The translations under genes were made by a program, and so were the position numbers. A stretch of 64,000 bases of DNA from Corynebacterium sp. MSK297. GTDB lineage: Bacteria > Actinomycetota > Actinomycetes > Mycobacteriales > Mycobacteriaceae. Of this stretch, positions 63,842 through 64,000 are shown one piece after another. Every line of letters begins with the position of its first letter. Positions within the stretch are counted from its first letter, which is position 1. The notes beneath the pieces were generated by a model. The model ran no database searches and was not told where the DNA came from. It worked only from the letters and a program-made list of their open reading frames with translations. Location: assembly GCF_030232885.1 (NCBI RefSeq), contig NZ_JASPGD010000006.1, positions 78,509-142,508 of the forward strand. The letters are read 5' to 3'.

Positions 63842-64000
63842 CCGACGGAAAATCGCGTTGCTCGGTTTACCAGAATCGACAAGAGCACTACCAATATCTC
63901 CAGAATCGATAAACCCCTCATCCTGGTGTGGGCGGGGTTTTTCGGACCGGATGACTTAACATAGGAGACCATAACGACCGACCAGGTCAGAAAGATATGG
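63842..64000 (-). pseudogene. Upstream part of the polymerase frame, interrupted by a stop
   Basis: The frame of the polymerase core continues upstream for 38 codons (PHQDEGFIDSGDIGSALVDS, then GKPSNAIFRR) without any ATG, GTG or TTG, reaches TAA at 63956-63958, and beyond it is open again to the window edge (PYLSDLVGRYGLLC). The gene is either broken here or read from elsewhere. Confidence 0.45.

Overview
The window looks like a Corynebacterium chromosome (order Mycobacteriales). The support is the gene order obgE-rpmA-rplU-rne, ndk-folC-valS, clpX-clpP2-clpP1-tig, ettA-ssb and cmrA-orn, together with a mycolate-pathway reductase, a mycothiol-type nitroreductase, a CopD-CtaG fusion of the CtiP type, an RNase E/G with a long disordered frame, and mostly CCA-less tRNA genes. 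Identification rests on reading translated sequence and motifs; no database search was run.

Positions 1-48870 are core genome. From left to right: the end of obgE, the L27/L21 operon and RNase E/G; a small membrane protein; ndk; a folC-valS unit; panB-panC with a TetR-like gene; clpX and the clpP1P2 operon with a ClgR-like site; tig; tRNA-Pro; a 2,4-dienoyl-CoA-reductase-like flavoenzyme; pyruvate:quinone oxidoreductase; tRNA-Gly; rpiB; a DsbA-like nitroreductase; pepN; an SDR; metB; an MscS channel overlapping a truncated haemoglobin; ald; thiC under a TPP riboswitch; a VbhA-like antitoxin/Fic pair; a secreted trypsin-like protease; an acyltransferase-like membrane protein; a thioesterase/ettA/ssb block; ctiP; tRNA-Arg; cmrA-orn; and tRNA-His with its terminator.

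Positions 48870-64000 are accessory and layered. The base layer, read leftward on the minus strand from the right edge, is a mobilizable element. It carries a family-B DNA polymerase split by a -1 shift at a canonical CCCAAAA heptamer, a small coiled-coil protein, a hairpin-rich oriT-like gap, MobC, a MOBP-type relaxase, a coiled-coil membrane protein that overlaps the relaxase gene by about 610 bp (as mobB overlaps mobA in ColE1), and a two-helix membrane protein. That last gene is split in two by an 8-kb insertion: two identical 1295-bp IS3-family copies in direct orientation flanking 5.4 kb of prophage debris (helicase C-terminus, regulator, HNH nuclease, broken small terminase) and a two-gene cargo (secreted DUF6973-like protein and membrane-anchored EEP-fold enzyme). 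At the stop codon of the split gene sits a second unusual insertion: an IS1249-like element with both inverted repeats and an 8-bp target duplication, in which the middle of the transposase is replaced by about 1 kb of chromosomal cargo (a regulator plus membrane protein operon with its own palindromic operators, and the tail of a hydrolase gene).

The strongest leads are the PolB-plus-mobilization element with its possible programmed frameshift, and the cargo-bearing IS1249-like element. The polymerase N-terminus and the far end of the mobile element lie outside the window.
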